Source of the DNA: Wallemia ichthyophaga EXF-994
Taxonomy: Eukaryota; Basidiomycota; Wallemiomycetes; Wallemiales; Wallemiaceae
DNA length: 64,000 nt
Assembly: GCF_000400465.1 (NCBI RefSeq)
Contig: NW_008806302.1
Span: 1-64,000 of the forward strand
Reading direction: 5' to 3'
The notes under the pieces were generated by a model. That model made no database searches, was not told the origin of the DNA, and saw only the letters and a list, made by a program, of their open reading frames with translations. Positions within the stretch are counted from its first letter, which is position 1. Every line of letters begins with the position of its first letter. This document shows positions 53,464-64,000 of this stretch, piece after piece. A program made the position numbers and the translations under genes.

Positions 53464-55219
53464 ATGACAGTTATTAAATCAATATTCAGCGATGCAGATA
53501 TCCCCAAGATTAGCCTCTTCGATCACATTTTGCCGCAGGAACAATCTAAGAACAGCAGTGTGGTCTACGTGGATGCACAAACAGGGCGCTGCTTAACAAT
53601 CTCAGAGCTGCGCAGAGACGCCCTCCGCCTGGCTTATGGACTAAGGAAGTACCACAACATCGGCAGAGGAGATAGCGTGCTTATCGTAAACCACAACTCA
53701 ATTACATATCCAGTACTCTTCTTCGCCGTGATAGCCACTGGCGCAACGGCATCACTCGCCAATCCAGCCAACAAGCACCTCGAAATGTCCCATCAGATAA
53801 AAGATAGCGACATCTCCTTCGTTTTCGCAAATCCTGACAAAATAGAGCTATGCAGTATCATACTGAGGGAAAGAGGCTGGTCGGAGAATAGGGTGAGCGA
53901 TAGGGTAGTATCAGCTACTGAAAACAGCCCTAGAAGTTTCAAATCATACGCTCAACTCCTTTGCAACGACCTGCAGAAGGGTGTTCCTGAGACATTTGCA
54001 GGCGAGGATGCTCACAGTGTTGCCGTCACATGCTATAGCAGTGGTACGACAGGTGTAGCAAAAGGAGTGATGACGACACATTACAATCTCGTCGCCAACC
54101 TCACACAATTAGACTGGTCACGCGCGTACAGCACACAGAAATCAGATGTTGTCTTGGCTGTCCTCCCTTACTACCACATCTTTGGGCTCACATCCCTTCT
54201 ACTCAACTTCCTCAAGAGGGAGAATATGAGTGTAGTCTTGCCCCGCTTCTCCCTTGAAGCTTTCGGTGCTGCTGTCGAGAAATACAGGGTAACGCTCACG
54301 GCGGTTGTACCACCGATTCTCCACTCGATCGCGAAAGAAGATGTGGAAAGGAGGCATGGCATGTCCAGTCTGAAAATTCTCAATGTGGGCGCTGCGCCTG
54401 TCAGCCCCAAGCTGATAGAGCAGATTGGGGAAAAATTCAATAGCAGCGTGCTCGTCTCGAATGGCTATGGTCTCACTGAGACTAGTCCAGTCACGCACAA
54501 ACTGCCACTAGAATACGCCAGGTCACATAGCGGCTATATTGGCAGAATGCTCTCAAACACCACCGCGCGTCTCGTGGATGAAAATGGCAAGGATGTACCT
54601 GGAGATAACAAGTCGAGTGGAGAGTGAGTATTTAGACTTTGTATGGTTCCCATTTCACACCCCACCCCAGACTCTGGATTAAAGGGCCGCAAGTCATGAG
54701 GGGTTATTTGAATAACCCCCAAGCTACAGCCCAGTGCATGACTTCAGACGGATATTTCAAGACTGGCGATATAGCAATATACGATGATCAGACGTTCCTC
54801 TTCAAGATAGTAGGCAGACTGAAGGTTAGTGGGATAGCTACGAAAAAATTCGTAGCTAAAATGTACTCCAGGAAATGATAAAATACAAAGGCATTCAGGT
54901 GGCACCGTCATCTCTAGAAGCGGTGCTTTTATCTCATCCTCAAGTGAATGATGCGGCTGTTATAGGCGTTTACGACGACAGACAGGTGACGGAACTTCCC
55001 AGAGCCTATATCGTGCCTCAGGATGCAGCCAATTTCGACAACCAAGTATTTTGCAATGAAATAGAAGCCTGGGTGGCAGACATAGTTGCAAATTATTCCA
55101 AATTGCGCGGAGGCGTGCACACAATCGACGTCATCCCTAAAACTCCTTCTGGGAAAATTGTCAGAAGACATTTGCACATGCTTGCCGCTCAGCAGCATAT
55201 AGGACTGGCTAAGCTCTAG
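53464..55219 (+). CDS. Acyl-CoA/4-coumarate-CoA ligase-like enzyme with PTS1
   Basis: ANL-superfamily adenylate-forming enzyme, about 553 residues, exons 53464-54623, 54671-54824 and 54872-55219. Core motifs are present in order: CYSSGTTGVAKGVMTTH (A3, ATP loop), the NGYGLTETSPV block (A5), GYFKTGDIAIYDD (A7), IVGRLKEMIKYKGIQVAP (A8) and PKTPSGKIVRR with the catalytic Lys (A10). The protein ends AKL, a canonical peroxisomal targeting signal, so it probably activates fatty or aromatic acids in peroxisomes. Intron 2 carries a perfect hairpin, listed separately. Confidence 0.92.
54835..54858 (+). repeat. Perfect inverted repeat inside an intron
   Basis: TAGCTACGAA and TTCGTAGCTA flank AAAA, a 10-bp stem with a 4-nt loop. 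It fills half of the 47-nt intron 54825-54871 and brings the donor closer to the branch region in the RNA. The match is exact; function is inference. Confidence 0.9.
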
Positions 55220-55462
55220 ACAAATTACAGATTATGCAATGCAGCGATGGTTGCTTTTATGTCAGTAAAGTTTCTAAACTTCTACGTCTTATCAAGGTCA
55301 TTACTCGATTTATAGACTCTTTAGAATTTACTATGTTCAAAATGGCCTACCAATTTCAATACGCAAAAATTATCATTTTTAAATTACAAAGACGAACAAA
55401 ACATAGAATGTGAAATTGAATCCTTAACCTAAACTTAATCCTATCACTTGTTCTTTATCCCA
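55220..55462. other. Convergent spacer
   Basis: AT-rich 3' region between the ligase and the arrestin-like gene. No gene seen. Confidence 0.4.
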
Positions 55463-56551
55463 TTACTTCCTCAAAGCTGAGAGCGACAATCCTTGAGGAG
55501 CTCCGATTGCGTTTCCTACAGCAGCACTCTTAAGATCGTCTTCAGTGGTATCAGCTGGACAATGAGAGAAGAGGTGCGAATGTGGAAGCTCCCAGAATCG
55601 CTTTGTCGGAATAGGGTTGGAATATTGGCCGTAATCTGACGGCACCTGCGCAGCAGTCGATAAGGTGCGCTGCGTAATAGTCAATGGCACTCTGACGGCT
55701 GCCAATCGAAGTGTGTCCTTCTTGAACATGATGTTAAACTCCAAATAGTGTTTTCTTTGTATTCTACCATGTGAAAATTCCATTGTGGTTGGCTTGATAT
55801 TGTCGTTGGAAGGTAATTGCAATATCCAATGACCGGTAATCGCATCTTGCTCTGAATTTGCTCTGATAAGTGTGCTGTCACGACTTCCTTCAAGTAATAG
55901 TACTTCCTTATCGACAGGTGGTGTCGATATTACCTTGTCTTTGTTTTGAATGACTGTGTGTTGTTCAAACTTGACTTTAACACCCTTAATCTCTAATCCT
56001 GGCGCTGCAGATGGGAGATAAAGGCCGATGTCGATGAAACCTTGGGTCGTAAGGTGTTTTGATTTGAATGACACTTCAAACGATCCGACATCTTCGACAA
56101 AGTCCTGGTGGATGTGCTCGAGTGAAATTTGCTGGCTATCACTTGGACTGCCAACCAGTATAATGAACATGTTGGCAATCAATGGATGCGCGAGAATCTC
56201 GTCGAATTCCACCTTGGCTTCGATATAAGCGGCCACATCACCAGCAGCGAAGCACGGCTGTGATTTGGACACGTGGAAATCAAAATCGTACTTGTGCAGA
56301 CCTTGATCCAAACTCTCGTTCTGCTTAAAGGTGACAACCTCGTGCATGAACATCTTCTCATCACGTTTTGCGTACTTGACAATCTCTTCGGCATTCTTCA
56401 TCTTAATTTTAATAAATTTCACACTTTGCTTTGTTGGTAGATTGAGCTCCACTTGGCCACTAACCCGAACATTGTCTGTAGATGGGCACAGGGTAATTAC
56501 GTTGGTATGGTTGTGCAGTTTGATACTGAGTGTTGGCTTATCTGGTGACAT
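55463..56551 (-). CDS. Arrestin-like protein
   Basis: Single exon, 362 residues. The N-terminal half follows the arrestin beta-sandwich pattern: a first strand TLSIKLHNHTNV, VSGQVELNLPTKQSVKFIKI (the GxVxL strand typical of the family), then a FDFHVSKSQP strand ending the N domain. The C domain contains GLEIKGVKVKFEQHTVI and HYLEFNIMFKKDTLRLAAVRVPLTI (given here in part). Fungal arrestins act as ubiquitin ligase adaptors (ART/Rim8) or in signalling; no clear PPxY motif is seen, so its partner is unknown. The ATG is followed by a Pro-Asp-Lys start without a signal. Confidence 0.75.
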   Translation of the reverse strand: MSPDKPTLSIKLHNHTNVITLCPSTDNVRVSGQVELNLPTKQSVKFIKIKMKNAEEIVKYAKRDEKMFMHEVVTFKQNESLDQGLHKYDFDFHVSKSQPCFAAGDVAAYIEAKVEFDEILAHPLIANMFIILVGSPSDSQQISLEHIHQDFVEDVGSFEVSFKSKHLTTQGFIDIGLYLPSAAPGLEIKGVKVKFEQHTVIQNKDKVISTPPVDKEVLLLEGSRDSTLIRANSEQDAITGHWILQLPSNDNIKPTTMEFSHGRIQRKHYLEFNIMFKKDTLRLAAVRVPLTITQRTLSTAAQVPSDYGQYSNPIPTKRFWELPHSHLFSHCPADTTEDDLKSAAVGNAIGAPQGLSLSALRK

Positions 56552-56874
56552 TGATGGTGGTGGAAATATAAGAGAAATATCGATTTATCAACTGACGCAA
56601 CCGAGCGCAATCGCTGGTTAGGCGAGTATTCAAGAGAGCGTCAGGTGGACAGAAAAGTATTAAGATCGAGGTTTATAAAACAGTTCATTTTAATTTTCGT
56701 TTACGACCCCCAAATAATACAAAAACCTTGATACTTAATGTTCTTTTAGCCGCCTCGGGTATTAGCAAAGGATTTCTTCGAGATTTGAGGGATAAAGCAC
56801 TACCATCGAAGCTCAACTCATTTCTGCTAATCTTGTTGCAAAATTTCCGATCCAGGATGCCGCGGTCAAAAATC
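56552..56874. other. Spacer between two minus-strand genes
   Basis: Upstream region of the arrestin-like gene and downstream region of the next gene. No supported feature. Confidence 0.4.
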
Positions 56875-57960
56875 TCAGGTTCTATCTCCGTCAAAATGAC
56901 TCATCCATCTTCTCCGTCGAGGTCTGGCGTTCTCCAAAACTGAGTGCAACGTGAGTCAAATAGGCTTGTCAAGTAATAATAACAGAATCCGATCTTACCC
57001 CTGTTCTCATCCATAATGTGTACATGTCTGCCGAAATCGCTATGGCAGCTAAAGGTGAACTTGTACGCGTTGCTGTCTGCTTCAACGCTAGCTGAGCCAC
57101 CCATTAATAATTATCCTTACAATCGAGAGTTTTCAATAATTCTTGTCAAGAAATATTTAGATTGCGCTATATTAACCTCCACATCATTCGTAAGACACCA
57201 TTCCAATGCCGATGAAATATTCATCACAAGGCATTTTTGGCTCTTATAAAGCTTGGTTCGTGAAAGCTCCCGAGAATCAGTGTTGTATGCCTTCAGACCT
57301 GCTTCTAGTTGCAAAACGACTGTATGTCCCTCGTTGTCCTGAATGCGCGCATCGATAACAAAATGTTGTTTATTGAGAGTAATAGAGGTAGCAATAGATG
57401 TGAGATGGAAAAGCGTTGGCTCGGAGATACGAGAGCAAATTGTTTCTCGGAAGATTCATGACCGTCTGTGACTCTTTGAAGAGCCAATCGCCGTATCGCA
57501 GAGCTGCCTGATCGAAGAGCGTTGACGACCTCTACTTTCTCCACGTACATGCCCTTGAAGGCGGTGTACGTATTGTTCACAAATGCAATCCCAGCATCTG
57601 TAAATTGCTTTTTATTATTATTATAAGATCTCGCAATCTCCTTCGCGATGTCATCGTTGCTCAGATAAGGATGTGATGCTTAGATAACGTGACGCCGCGT
57701 GGGGGGGAAGGCTTTAATCTGAAGAATGAGATGTAAATGCCTTTGAGCGTTTCTATAAGTTTTTCAATTACGTCTGTGAGCCTCCACTCCTGTTCCTGGA
57801 ATCATTAAGATTGAATCATTAAATGACGTTATTGACGATAACTTCGGCCTGCAAATGCGTACCGTCTTTCTGCTTATTTTCTACAACCTCAATTACATGC
57901 TACTATGCCTCTCGATTTTCCGGTCATTTTTTTTGTCGATCATGACGGCAGCGCAATTAC
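56875..57960 (-). CDS. Unresolved multi-exon gene, unknown product
   Basis: Successive minus-strand pieces look coding but in changing frames, consistent with several short introns. From 5' to 3': about 57770-57800 (EQEWRLTDVIEKLIETLKGI, after a GTACGC donor and CCAG acceptor), 57500-57665 (SNDDIAKEIARSYNNNKKQF to VEKVEVVNALRSG), 57140-57430 (TLNKQHFVIDARIQDNEGHT to ISSALEWCLTND), 56999-57100 (AYKFTFSCHSDFGRHVHIMD), and 56875-56939 (the end, Arg-rich). Only the last intron (56940-56998) is firm. I cannot name the family. It could also be a decayed gene, but the composition argues for function. Confidence 0.45.
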
Positions 57961-57994
57961 TTACTCACCTTGCTTTTGCGAAATCAGAATCCAA

Positions 57995-58734
57995 ATGAAA
58001 TTATTTACTTTATCTTTAGCGTTACCTTTGCTTTCCGTCGTCGCTGCAGCTCCTTCGCCTTTGGACGGGCGTAGTGATCATCCAATTGGTGAAGCTCTGG
58101 AGGACTTTGGACACGACGTCGGTGATGCGATCGTGAGTAAATAAATCTCAACCTACTCGCACAAGCTAAGATTGAGAGACAGACAGATATCGGTAACACT
58201 GTTGTCGCTATCGGTGACACAATCTTCCACGAAGACGATAGCAATGACGACAAGATCTCAAAAACATACAATTGGGCCAACGAAAATATCGGAAATGGCA
58301 TCGGAACTCTGTTCGCCGGTTTAGTTGACATGTCCGAAGGTATTGCGCTGAATGATACGAGCGAGGAGAGAGCAGATTCCGTCCGTTCCAAGTACGCAGA
58401 CGCGAATGAAAATCTCGGAGAAGGCTTGACCAACTTCCTCAATGCCACACAATTGTTCGCCGAGGATATCAACAATAAAACCCTCGACTTGGATATATTC
58501 CCACCACAAGTCAAGCAGTACATTCAAGATTATAACAACGCTACCGGTAGTGCCGCTGGGGACTTGCTCAACACTTTTGCTCTTAGCGTTGAGCACGAAA
58601 TTTACGACGAGAACGGCCCAAGCACTGAAGAGGTTAAATCATCATTCAAGAAGACTGTTTCAGAGCTTGGCGACAGAGCGACTGCAGTTCACAAGATCCT
58701 CAAATCAGCTTGGAATGATTTCTTCAACCAGTGA
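57995..58734 (+). CDS. Secreted protein of unknown function
   Basis: Exons 57995-58132 and 58171-58734 give about 233 residues. Signal peptide MKLFTLSLALPLLSVVAAAP is clear, so I start at this Met rather than upstream. The mature part is acidic and helical, with GEALEDFGHDVGDAI repeated in style by NWANENIGNGIGTLFAGLVD and YADANENLGEGLTNFLNATQ; these amphipathic segments suggest a helical bundle. There is no Cys. The 38-nt intron is short. No family recognised; wall-associated or extracellular. Confidence 0.7.
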
Positions 58735-58944
58735 GCTCAACCCTAAATCATGGCAAGGGATTGCCATTAGTATGTAGAATTTCATGTGTATCCTTTTCAA
58801 TGTATACAATACCTATAGACCAGGTAAGGGGAGTTTCACCTGTTCTGTCCATATCTTCTTTTCGCTGAATTTTTTCAAAGTATATTTATAGGTTAAGTTA
58901 CTTATATTAATACAAAGGAGATGTGAAGGAATAATTGAATTTAT

Positions 58945-61102
58945 TCAGCCGTATTGACTTGAATATTGAATGATATCTACCTCATCGATGGATGGATTGG
59001 ATGCGTGACAACTTTGATTGTGTTCTTCCATGTATTTTTCCAGCTCTTCAACTGTAGGTGGATGCGGTGGAGGGTGTGGCGGCTTAAACGCTCTCTTCAC
59101 ACTTTCGGATTCAAAATTGCATGAGTTTCGGATCTTTTCGAGTGTTATTTGAACGGCTGGAGCGTCACATGGATGATATTCGAGTAGCTGCTCAATTGCT
59201 CCTAAGATACCCCTCGCAACATATAGCGCCAGTACTAGATCAGAATCGAGTCCAAATAAATCAAGACATCGCAAAGCTTGTACTGATAACACACCTAGAA
59301 TCATTGGAGCATCACGTATACTGCCTCCGATGAACTTTAAGAATAGTCAAGAGATGCTCAGAGATGGATTGTGTTGTAAAACTCACCTGCCTATAGATGT
59401 AAGAATGATCTTCAAGCCACTTCTTTGCTTGTATTCTGGTGAAGTATCCTCTTTGTCTTATTCTAGAGTCATTCATGCGTTTCAGCTTTGCGGTGAGCAC
59501 TAGCTTTGTGATGAAGAGGGCATTTGAAACTTGCCATCGAGGTATACCGTTATGGCAAGTGTGTTTACCCAGCTCCGCCTCAATATTGTCAGCCTCTTGG
59601 ATTATTTTCAGCGCTCTCAAATGAAAATCCAGTGGCGGTAGTCGCAATCTCATAGCGCCATGACACAGCAGCTTGCCTCGATCTAGCAATGCATACATAG
59701 TGCGCCTTGACCAATCTCGCTCATATTGATCTGGAAGATTAGCAACGAAGTGCTCGGAAGTCAGAAAAATACCGTAGTTGGAGCTGTCGTTAATGTAAAG
59801 AGGGTTGAGTGTTGGCTGAAACATTTGCTGGTACCAGCTTTGGTTGAGCGCGCCCCATACCACTCTTCTAATCTCCTCAGCTTTCACCATATTCTCATCT
59901 GACTCGTCTAATGCGAACCTAGCTAAAAACCGAAACCTGATACCTTCCTTCTTTTGCGTTGATTGCTCATTGTAAGTCCACTTCATACATGGGCAGTCCA
60001 GCTGCGTTGATATCTCTTCAATTTGCGAAAACGAGTGCGATTCTGATACTGGGGTTAGCGGTTCCGGTTGTGCTGGCTGATCCAAATCTGCCGTTTTAAT
60101 CGGTACAGCGTCGTCATCAAGAACGTAAAGCACTTTGTCAGCATCGAGAGTAGTCAGTCCGAGTGTTCTGATGACTGTATCAGCAATTGTCAAGCTGGCA
60201 CCCAACCGTTGTACATCAAAGAGGGGCTTTGGAAGAAACTCATAATACTGCAGACAAACTGCAGCCTGCGCCAAGCCTAGAGATATATTGCTAGTGCTGA
60301 TAGCTGACATTAGGTGGCTATGTGACCTCTCAGCGTAATTCAGAGCCTTGAGTTTCGACTCGGTAGCAAAAGTTTGGTCGCATCTACCTTTAAAAACATA
60401 CGAGATTGCCAGAAGGGCATATATAAGCGCTGGCTCAATAGCGCCTCTCTTTCTTGAGTTCATAATTACTTCGAAGAAGCTAGGTAGGTGAAACATTGTT
60501 GCGATGAAGTCACCTCTTTGAAAGACTAGTGACAGGTCGGCAGCAATAACTTTAAGAGTCGTATTTCTATCCAGCCGAGACTCACTCATTTTTTCACCAA
60601 TCAAGTAATCCCAATACGTGTTCTGCTGGTAATTTCGATCTGGATGAAGAAGAAGTGGAGGCGAAGTGGAGGTCGCATTGTACGACGTCTGGTATGCAAA
60701 CTCAGGAAAGTTGCTAGTGTACAGTATATTCGCATCATTGCTATTTCTTGACTTGAAAAACGGATGCGGTAACGTTGGTTCATTGTCGTCGTGATCGGTT
60801 TCTTCGTAATCCGTGTCAGAATACGTCGTCCCACTAGTACTTGGCCTAGACAAAGCCATCTCTTGGTTCTCGAAGGATGCTGCAGCAGACATTGCTGCTT
60901 GTTTGGCAGCTTCAATCCGCTTAGCGCTAGCTCTTGGCTTGCGATCTTTTCCGCGTCTCTTTATGACGCCTTCAAAGACGCATTCAAGGGCCTTCTTGGT
61001 GCATCTATCACACGGGCCGTCTTGATTAGAGCTGATACACTTGGATTTTGATCTGCGACAGCTCAGGCAAGCGTTGATGCCCCTGCTGGTCTGATTTTGC
61101 AT
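58945..61102 (-). CDS. Zn2Cys6 transcription factor 3
   Basis: Nuclear regulator of about 701 residues, exons 59387-61102 and 58945-59334. The zinc cluster near the start is ACLSCRRSKSKCISSNQDGP then CDRCTKKALECVFEG, followed by a basic stretch VIKRRGKDRKPRASAKR. The middle region (ALIYALLAISYVFKGRCDQ, AQAAVCLQYYEFLPKPL, TIADTVIRTLGLTTLD, RRVVWGALNQSWYQQMF) fits the fungal-specific TF domain. The C-terminal exon adds HPPPHPPTVEELEKYMEE. Targets unknown. Confidence 0.9.
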
Positions 61103-61450
61103 CCAAGCTTGAATTTAATCGGTATCAAATCGGTCTAACGTGACGGGAGAAGAACAAGATACGAGATAAGAGGTGAAAAAATATCGAGCATCTTATCATT
61201 TGGTGGTTTGTACATAATGTATTCTCTTCATTGTGGGACAGCAGTGCCAAATCATTGAAGACTGGAAATATTCACACATGACGACGCGAAACTACATCCG
61301 ATAGCTTCGATATTCCGTAACACCTCACGAAGCAAACAGTGAATGGGCCTAAGCCTGTCATTTGCGCTCGCTATGCTCTCCTCCCTCGTGTTCAGTCATC
61401 GGGTATAAATAATAATCAATCAATCAGGTGATAAAGGCCTCATACGCAGT
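61103..61450. other. Upstream region of TF3
   Basis: No gene recognised. Ends at the start of the NmrA relic. Confidence 0.4.
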
Positions 61451-61610
61451 AATTCTTATTTGAAGACAGACGAAGATCCAGTAGCAAGTGCCAGATACTG
61501 GACAAAATTAGAGGGGCCAGTGCTTTCGATGCTATAAGACGGGCAACACACTAGAAAAGCTACTTGATAGAAAGTCAACATCGTTAGAAGAAAGTGTAAT
61601 GAAAATTGAG
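61451..61610 (+). pseudogene. Relic of a tandem NmrA-like duplicate (C-terminal part)
   Basis: This stretch matches the last 50 codons of the intact NmrA-like gene downstream. Shared landmarks in the same order are GATCCAGT(A/C)GCA, ACTGGACAAA, CGATGCTATA, the GAAAAGCTACT(T/C)GA block and a final ATGAA(A/C)ATTGA. There are small indels between them and no open frame through the whole. Only the 3' end of the paralogue is recognisable. Confidence 0.75.
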
Positions 61611-62076
61611 ACAATTCAGATACACTTGTTTTTACTTTTTGCGAATTTTTCCAGTTGACATAATAAGTTTAGAAATTTCAATACTTGTAGCTCTAAACCA
61701 TCATTTGACTGCAGTTTCTTCAATATTCACTATTTTCATTGTTCTACTATTTCTCAGACAAAGATTGTCTATCTCTAGAGCGTACAGACCTGAAACTACA
61801 ATAAGTGTAATATCTCCATCCGCGTCTGTTTAGATTCCGAACAGAATTTAGATCACCTGTAACTTACACTTGCCTATTTCCAACAAATCCTTGAATATTT
61901 TACAATAGAGTTACAAAGGCATGGCTTCTTGGAGTTATTCCCTTACCATCAATGCAGAGCAATATGATATTACAAATCGTTCAATTTTCCACAGATCTCA
62001 AGACTAATTTTGGATTTGTAATATGATTACGTAGGATCTCGTATATCAGCATGTGCCTCTTTCAGAATCTCCCAAA
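61611..62076. other. Promoter region of the NmrA-like gene
   Basis: AT-rich; one frame (61606-61833) has a hydrophobic run but no support as a gene. No other feature is seen. Confidence 0.35.
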
Positions 62077-63033
62077 ATGCCACAATCAATCGCGGTTTTC
62101 CCAGCAGTCGGCAACCTTGGCAGCAGCGTTACAAGTCATCTGTCTGCTTTAACAGATCACTCTAATCTGATCCTCGTAGCGAGGAACACTTCCAAGATCG
62201 CCGTTGATGATGCGCATCTTCGCCAGGCAGACTATGAAAATGAGAGAAGCTTGCAAGGCGTTTTCGATGGTGCAGAGACACTCATTCTAGTATCTTATCC
62301 TTCTCTGCAAGACGACTTTAGGTTTGAAGTGCACAAACGCGCTATCAATGCTGCAGTCGGAAGTGGCGTCAAGCACATTTTCTACAGCTCCCTCGCATTT
62401 GGCGGGGAGAGCAACAAAAGCGTTGCGCAGGTCATGCAAGCACATTTGAAGACGGAAGCCTATTTAGCTGAGCTCGCTCAATCTGGCAAAATACTCTATA
62501 CGGCTATTCGTGAAGGCCTCTATAATGAGAGCTATCCACTATATCTCTCCGGATACGACATTCAAAACCCAGCAGATGAGGTCAAAATACCTCACGACGG
62601 TGGCGGCAAAGGGGTTGCTTGGGCATCAACCGACAATCTGGGCGAAGCGACTGCCAAACTGGTAGCGAAAGTTGCTGGCGGTGATAAGAGCTGGGCCGAA
62701 AGAGTAACCAACAATATGATATTGCTCAGTGGACCAAAATCTTATACACTCGCAGACACCCTCGCAATTATCTCGCGTAAAGTAGGCAAAGACATTAAAA
62801 TAAAACAAGTATCAGTCGAAGAATTCTCAAGTCAGCCGCATTTGTTAAAAGCCTTGGAATTTTATTCGAGGAACGACGACGATCCAGTCGCAGGCGCTAA
62901 GGACTGGACAAAGAGATGGGCGAATGCATACGATGCTATACAGCGTGGCGAGACTACCGTTACGAGCAATGCCCTTGAAGAGCTACTCGAAAGAAAGCCG
63001 ATATCGTTTGAAGAAACGATAATGAACATTTGA
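62077..63033 (+). CDS. NmrA-like family protein 2
   Basis: About 318 residues, one exon, from the ATG at 62077. Rossmann start IAVFPAVGNLGSSVTSHLSA has the family GxxGxxG in the form AVGNLG, and LILVARNTSKI is the second strand. FYSSLAFGGESNKS marks the central strand, and TEAYLAELAQSGKILYTAIR the middle helices. It is closer to the fungal isoflavone-reductase-like/NmrA group than to the gene at 15866. The upstream relic shows it once had a tandem copy. Confidence 0.85.
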   Translation: MPQSIAVFPAVGNLGSSVTSHLSALTDHSNLILVARNTSKIAVDDAHLRQADYENERSLQGVFDGAETLILVSYPSLQDDFRFEVHKRAINAAVGSGVKHIFYSSLAFGGESNKSVAQVMQAHLKTEAYLAELAQSGKILYTAIREGLYNESYPLYLSGYDIQNPADEVKIPHDGGGKGVAWASTDNLGEATAKLVAKVAGGDKSWAERVTNNMILLSGPKSYTLADTLAIISRKVGKDIKIKQVSVEEFSSQPHLLKALEFYSRNDDDPVAGAKDWTKRWANAYDAIQRGETTVTSNALEELLERKPISFEETIMNI

Positions 63034-63452
63034 AATGTATTGCATAGGTTTTCTAACCCGTATATACATAGAAAAATTCAACAATCTGGACCATAGCTGC
63101 GATAGCATTCTTCACGATCTAAGTCACCTCCCTTGCCTTTACACCAAACCTTCATACCATCTCAACCTCTAAGATTTCTGACTGGAATTCTTGTTGGTCC
63201 AGTCACAGTCAAAACAGCTCTTAAAGATACAAGCTTGATTAGGAACTCCTCTCTGCACGTCGGTCATATCGCGACCATTTTTGTCCTTGCAATAATAGTC
63301 GCATCTTTTTCTCTAATAAATCTAGGAGTGTGGACATTGTTGGGGTTCAAAACACGATTTAATGATGCATATGCGTCGTTGCAAACTTCATAAGAGCATA
63401 TCCATTATTGGCGACATCACAATGCTCGTTGACATGCTTTCCACTTTCTTAC
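63034..63452. other. Spacer with an unsupported frame
   Basis: A frame at 63133-63393 has a hydrophobic segment but no ATG near its start in good context. Not called. Confidence 0.35.
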
Positions 63453-63535
63453 TGAACAGTGTGGGATGCAGGGTCTATGACTGCAGCATTGACGGCGAGG
63501 ATAACTGAAGCGATTTTAAAGATTTCAGAAAACAT
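63453..63535 (-). CDS. Possible first exon of a small secreted protein gene
   Basis: From the ATG at 63535 the minus strand reads MFSEIFKIASVILAVNAAVI then DPASHTV, a plausible signal peptide and start of a mature chain, ending at a strong donor GTAAGAAAG at 63452. Downstream exons are not resolved. The layout resembles the cysteine-rich genes near 44-46 kb, but no sequence similarity beyond the signal peptide is seen. Confidence 0.35.
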
Positions 63536-64000
63536 GATGATAGTAATTGATTAGCTGTTTTGTGCCTCTTTATAGTCAGGTTTGGATATGTGATGTCATA
63601 ATGAATAAACGCTCTCGGACATCTTGCAGGTGCAGCTCTGCACTATGTTAGTAGTCTGTAGATTCTTGGGTAGACTTCTTGTTCTCAGCCAATTCGCACC
63701 AACCTCCACATCCAGCCGGTAAAAACAAATTTTGACATTTGTTTGCCGATCAGTAAAGACATTATGGATATGCTTGGATTTCAGGGAGTGGAAGCTCACG
63801 TTTCTTGCTTTGCGGTAATACATTACGATAATTGTCAGAAGGCTATTGCCGAAAGTATCAAACTTTAATAACATGACAGGTACTTCAAAAAACACGTTCA
63901 CGATTCTCAATTACTTTCACGTTAATCTTATGCATCACTATTTTACACATGGTATTCATATTGCAATTTGCTAGCAATCAAGTCTCAGTCGTGTTTATGG
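63536..64000. other. Window end, no gene seen
   Basis: One 104-codon minus-strand frame (63596-63910) lacks a convincing composition. No RNA gene is seen. Confidence 0.35.

Overview
The window is nuclear DNA from a compact fungal genome, most likely a basidiomycete. Genes lie a few hundred bases apart or less. Most introns are 42-63 nt with GTGAGT/GTAAGT donors and CTAAC/CTGAC branch sites close to the acceptor. Fungal-specific families are present: Zn2Cys6 regulators, a hydrophobin, fungal DHA2 transporters, a Pom152-type nucleoporin and PFA-type palmitoyltransferase, and NmrA-like proteins. The small gene sizes, short introns and hydrophobin/secreted-peptide content would fit a Wallemia-like yeast; that assignment is inference, not proof.

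0.3-26.4 kb is a conserved housekeeping block. In order it holds a secreted Lys/Asp/His-rich repeat protein, ribosomal protein L28 (uL15), Tel2, a divergent histone H3-H4 pair, a purple acid phosphatase with an in-frame TGA, a 14-TM MFS exporter, a secreted precursor full of dibasic sites, RNase H2 subunit B, a SAM methyltransferase, an NmrA-like protein, Ubc12, Pom152, a BuGZ-type zinc finger protein, a PFA4-like palmitoyltransferase, an L-asparaginase and a small RGS protein.

26.5-34 kb is a degraded, repeat-rich stretch. It has two overlapping-sequence remnants of one non-LTR retrotransposon, a separate ORF1 remnant, a probable hAT transposase relic and a truncated LRR/F-box-like relic. 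Three tRNA genes sit among them (Gly-GCC and Val-AAC with introns, Ala-AGC without). A class I hydrophobin, the scavenger decapping enzyme DcpS and one small unknown gene also lie here.

34.6-42.2 kb has two Zn2Cys6 regulators around a PRISE-like reductase, the first divergent from the reductase across only 79 bp, plus two unknown proteins.

42.2-49.3 kb is gene-poor. Two near-identical 329-bp copies of a U2 snRNA gene lie 4.6 kb apart as direct repeats. Between them are two diverged copies of a cysteine-rich secreted peptide gene (one with a nonsense codon) and a CsbD/Hmp1-like gene.

49.9-64 kb returns to ordinary density: a second RGS paralogue, a dysferlin-domain protein, an unknown coiled-coil protein, an acyl-CoA ligase ending in the peroxisomal signal AKL, an arrestin-like protein, an unresolved multi-exon gene, a secreted protein, a third Zn2Cys6 regulator, and an NmrA-like gene with a relic of a tandem duplicate upstream.

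Exon joins were chosen by hand from splice motifs, reading phase and family similarity. No alignment or RNA data were available.
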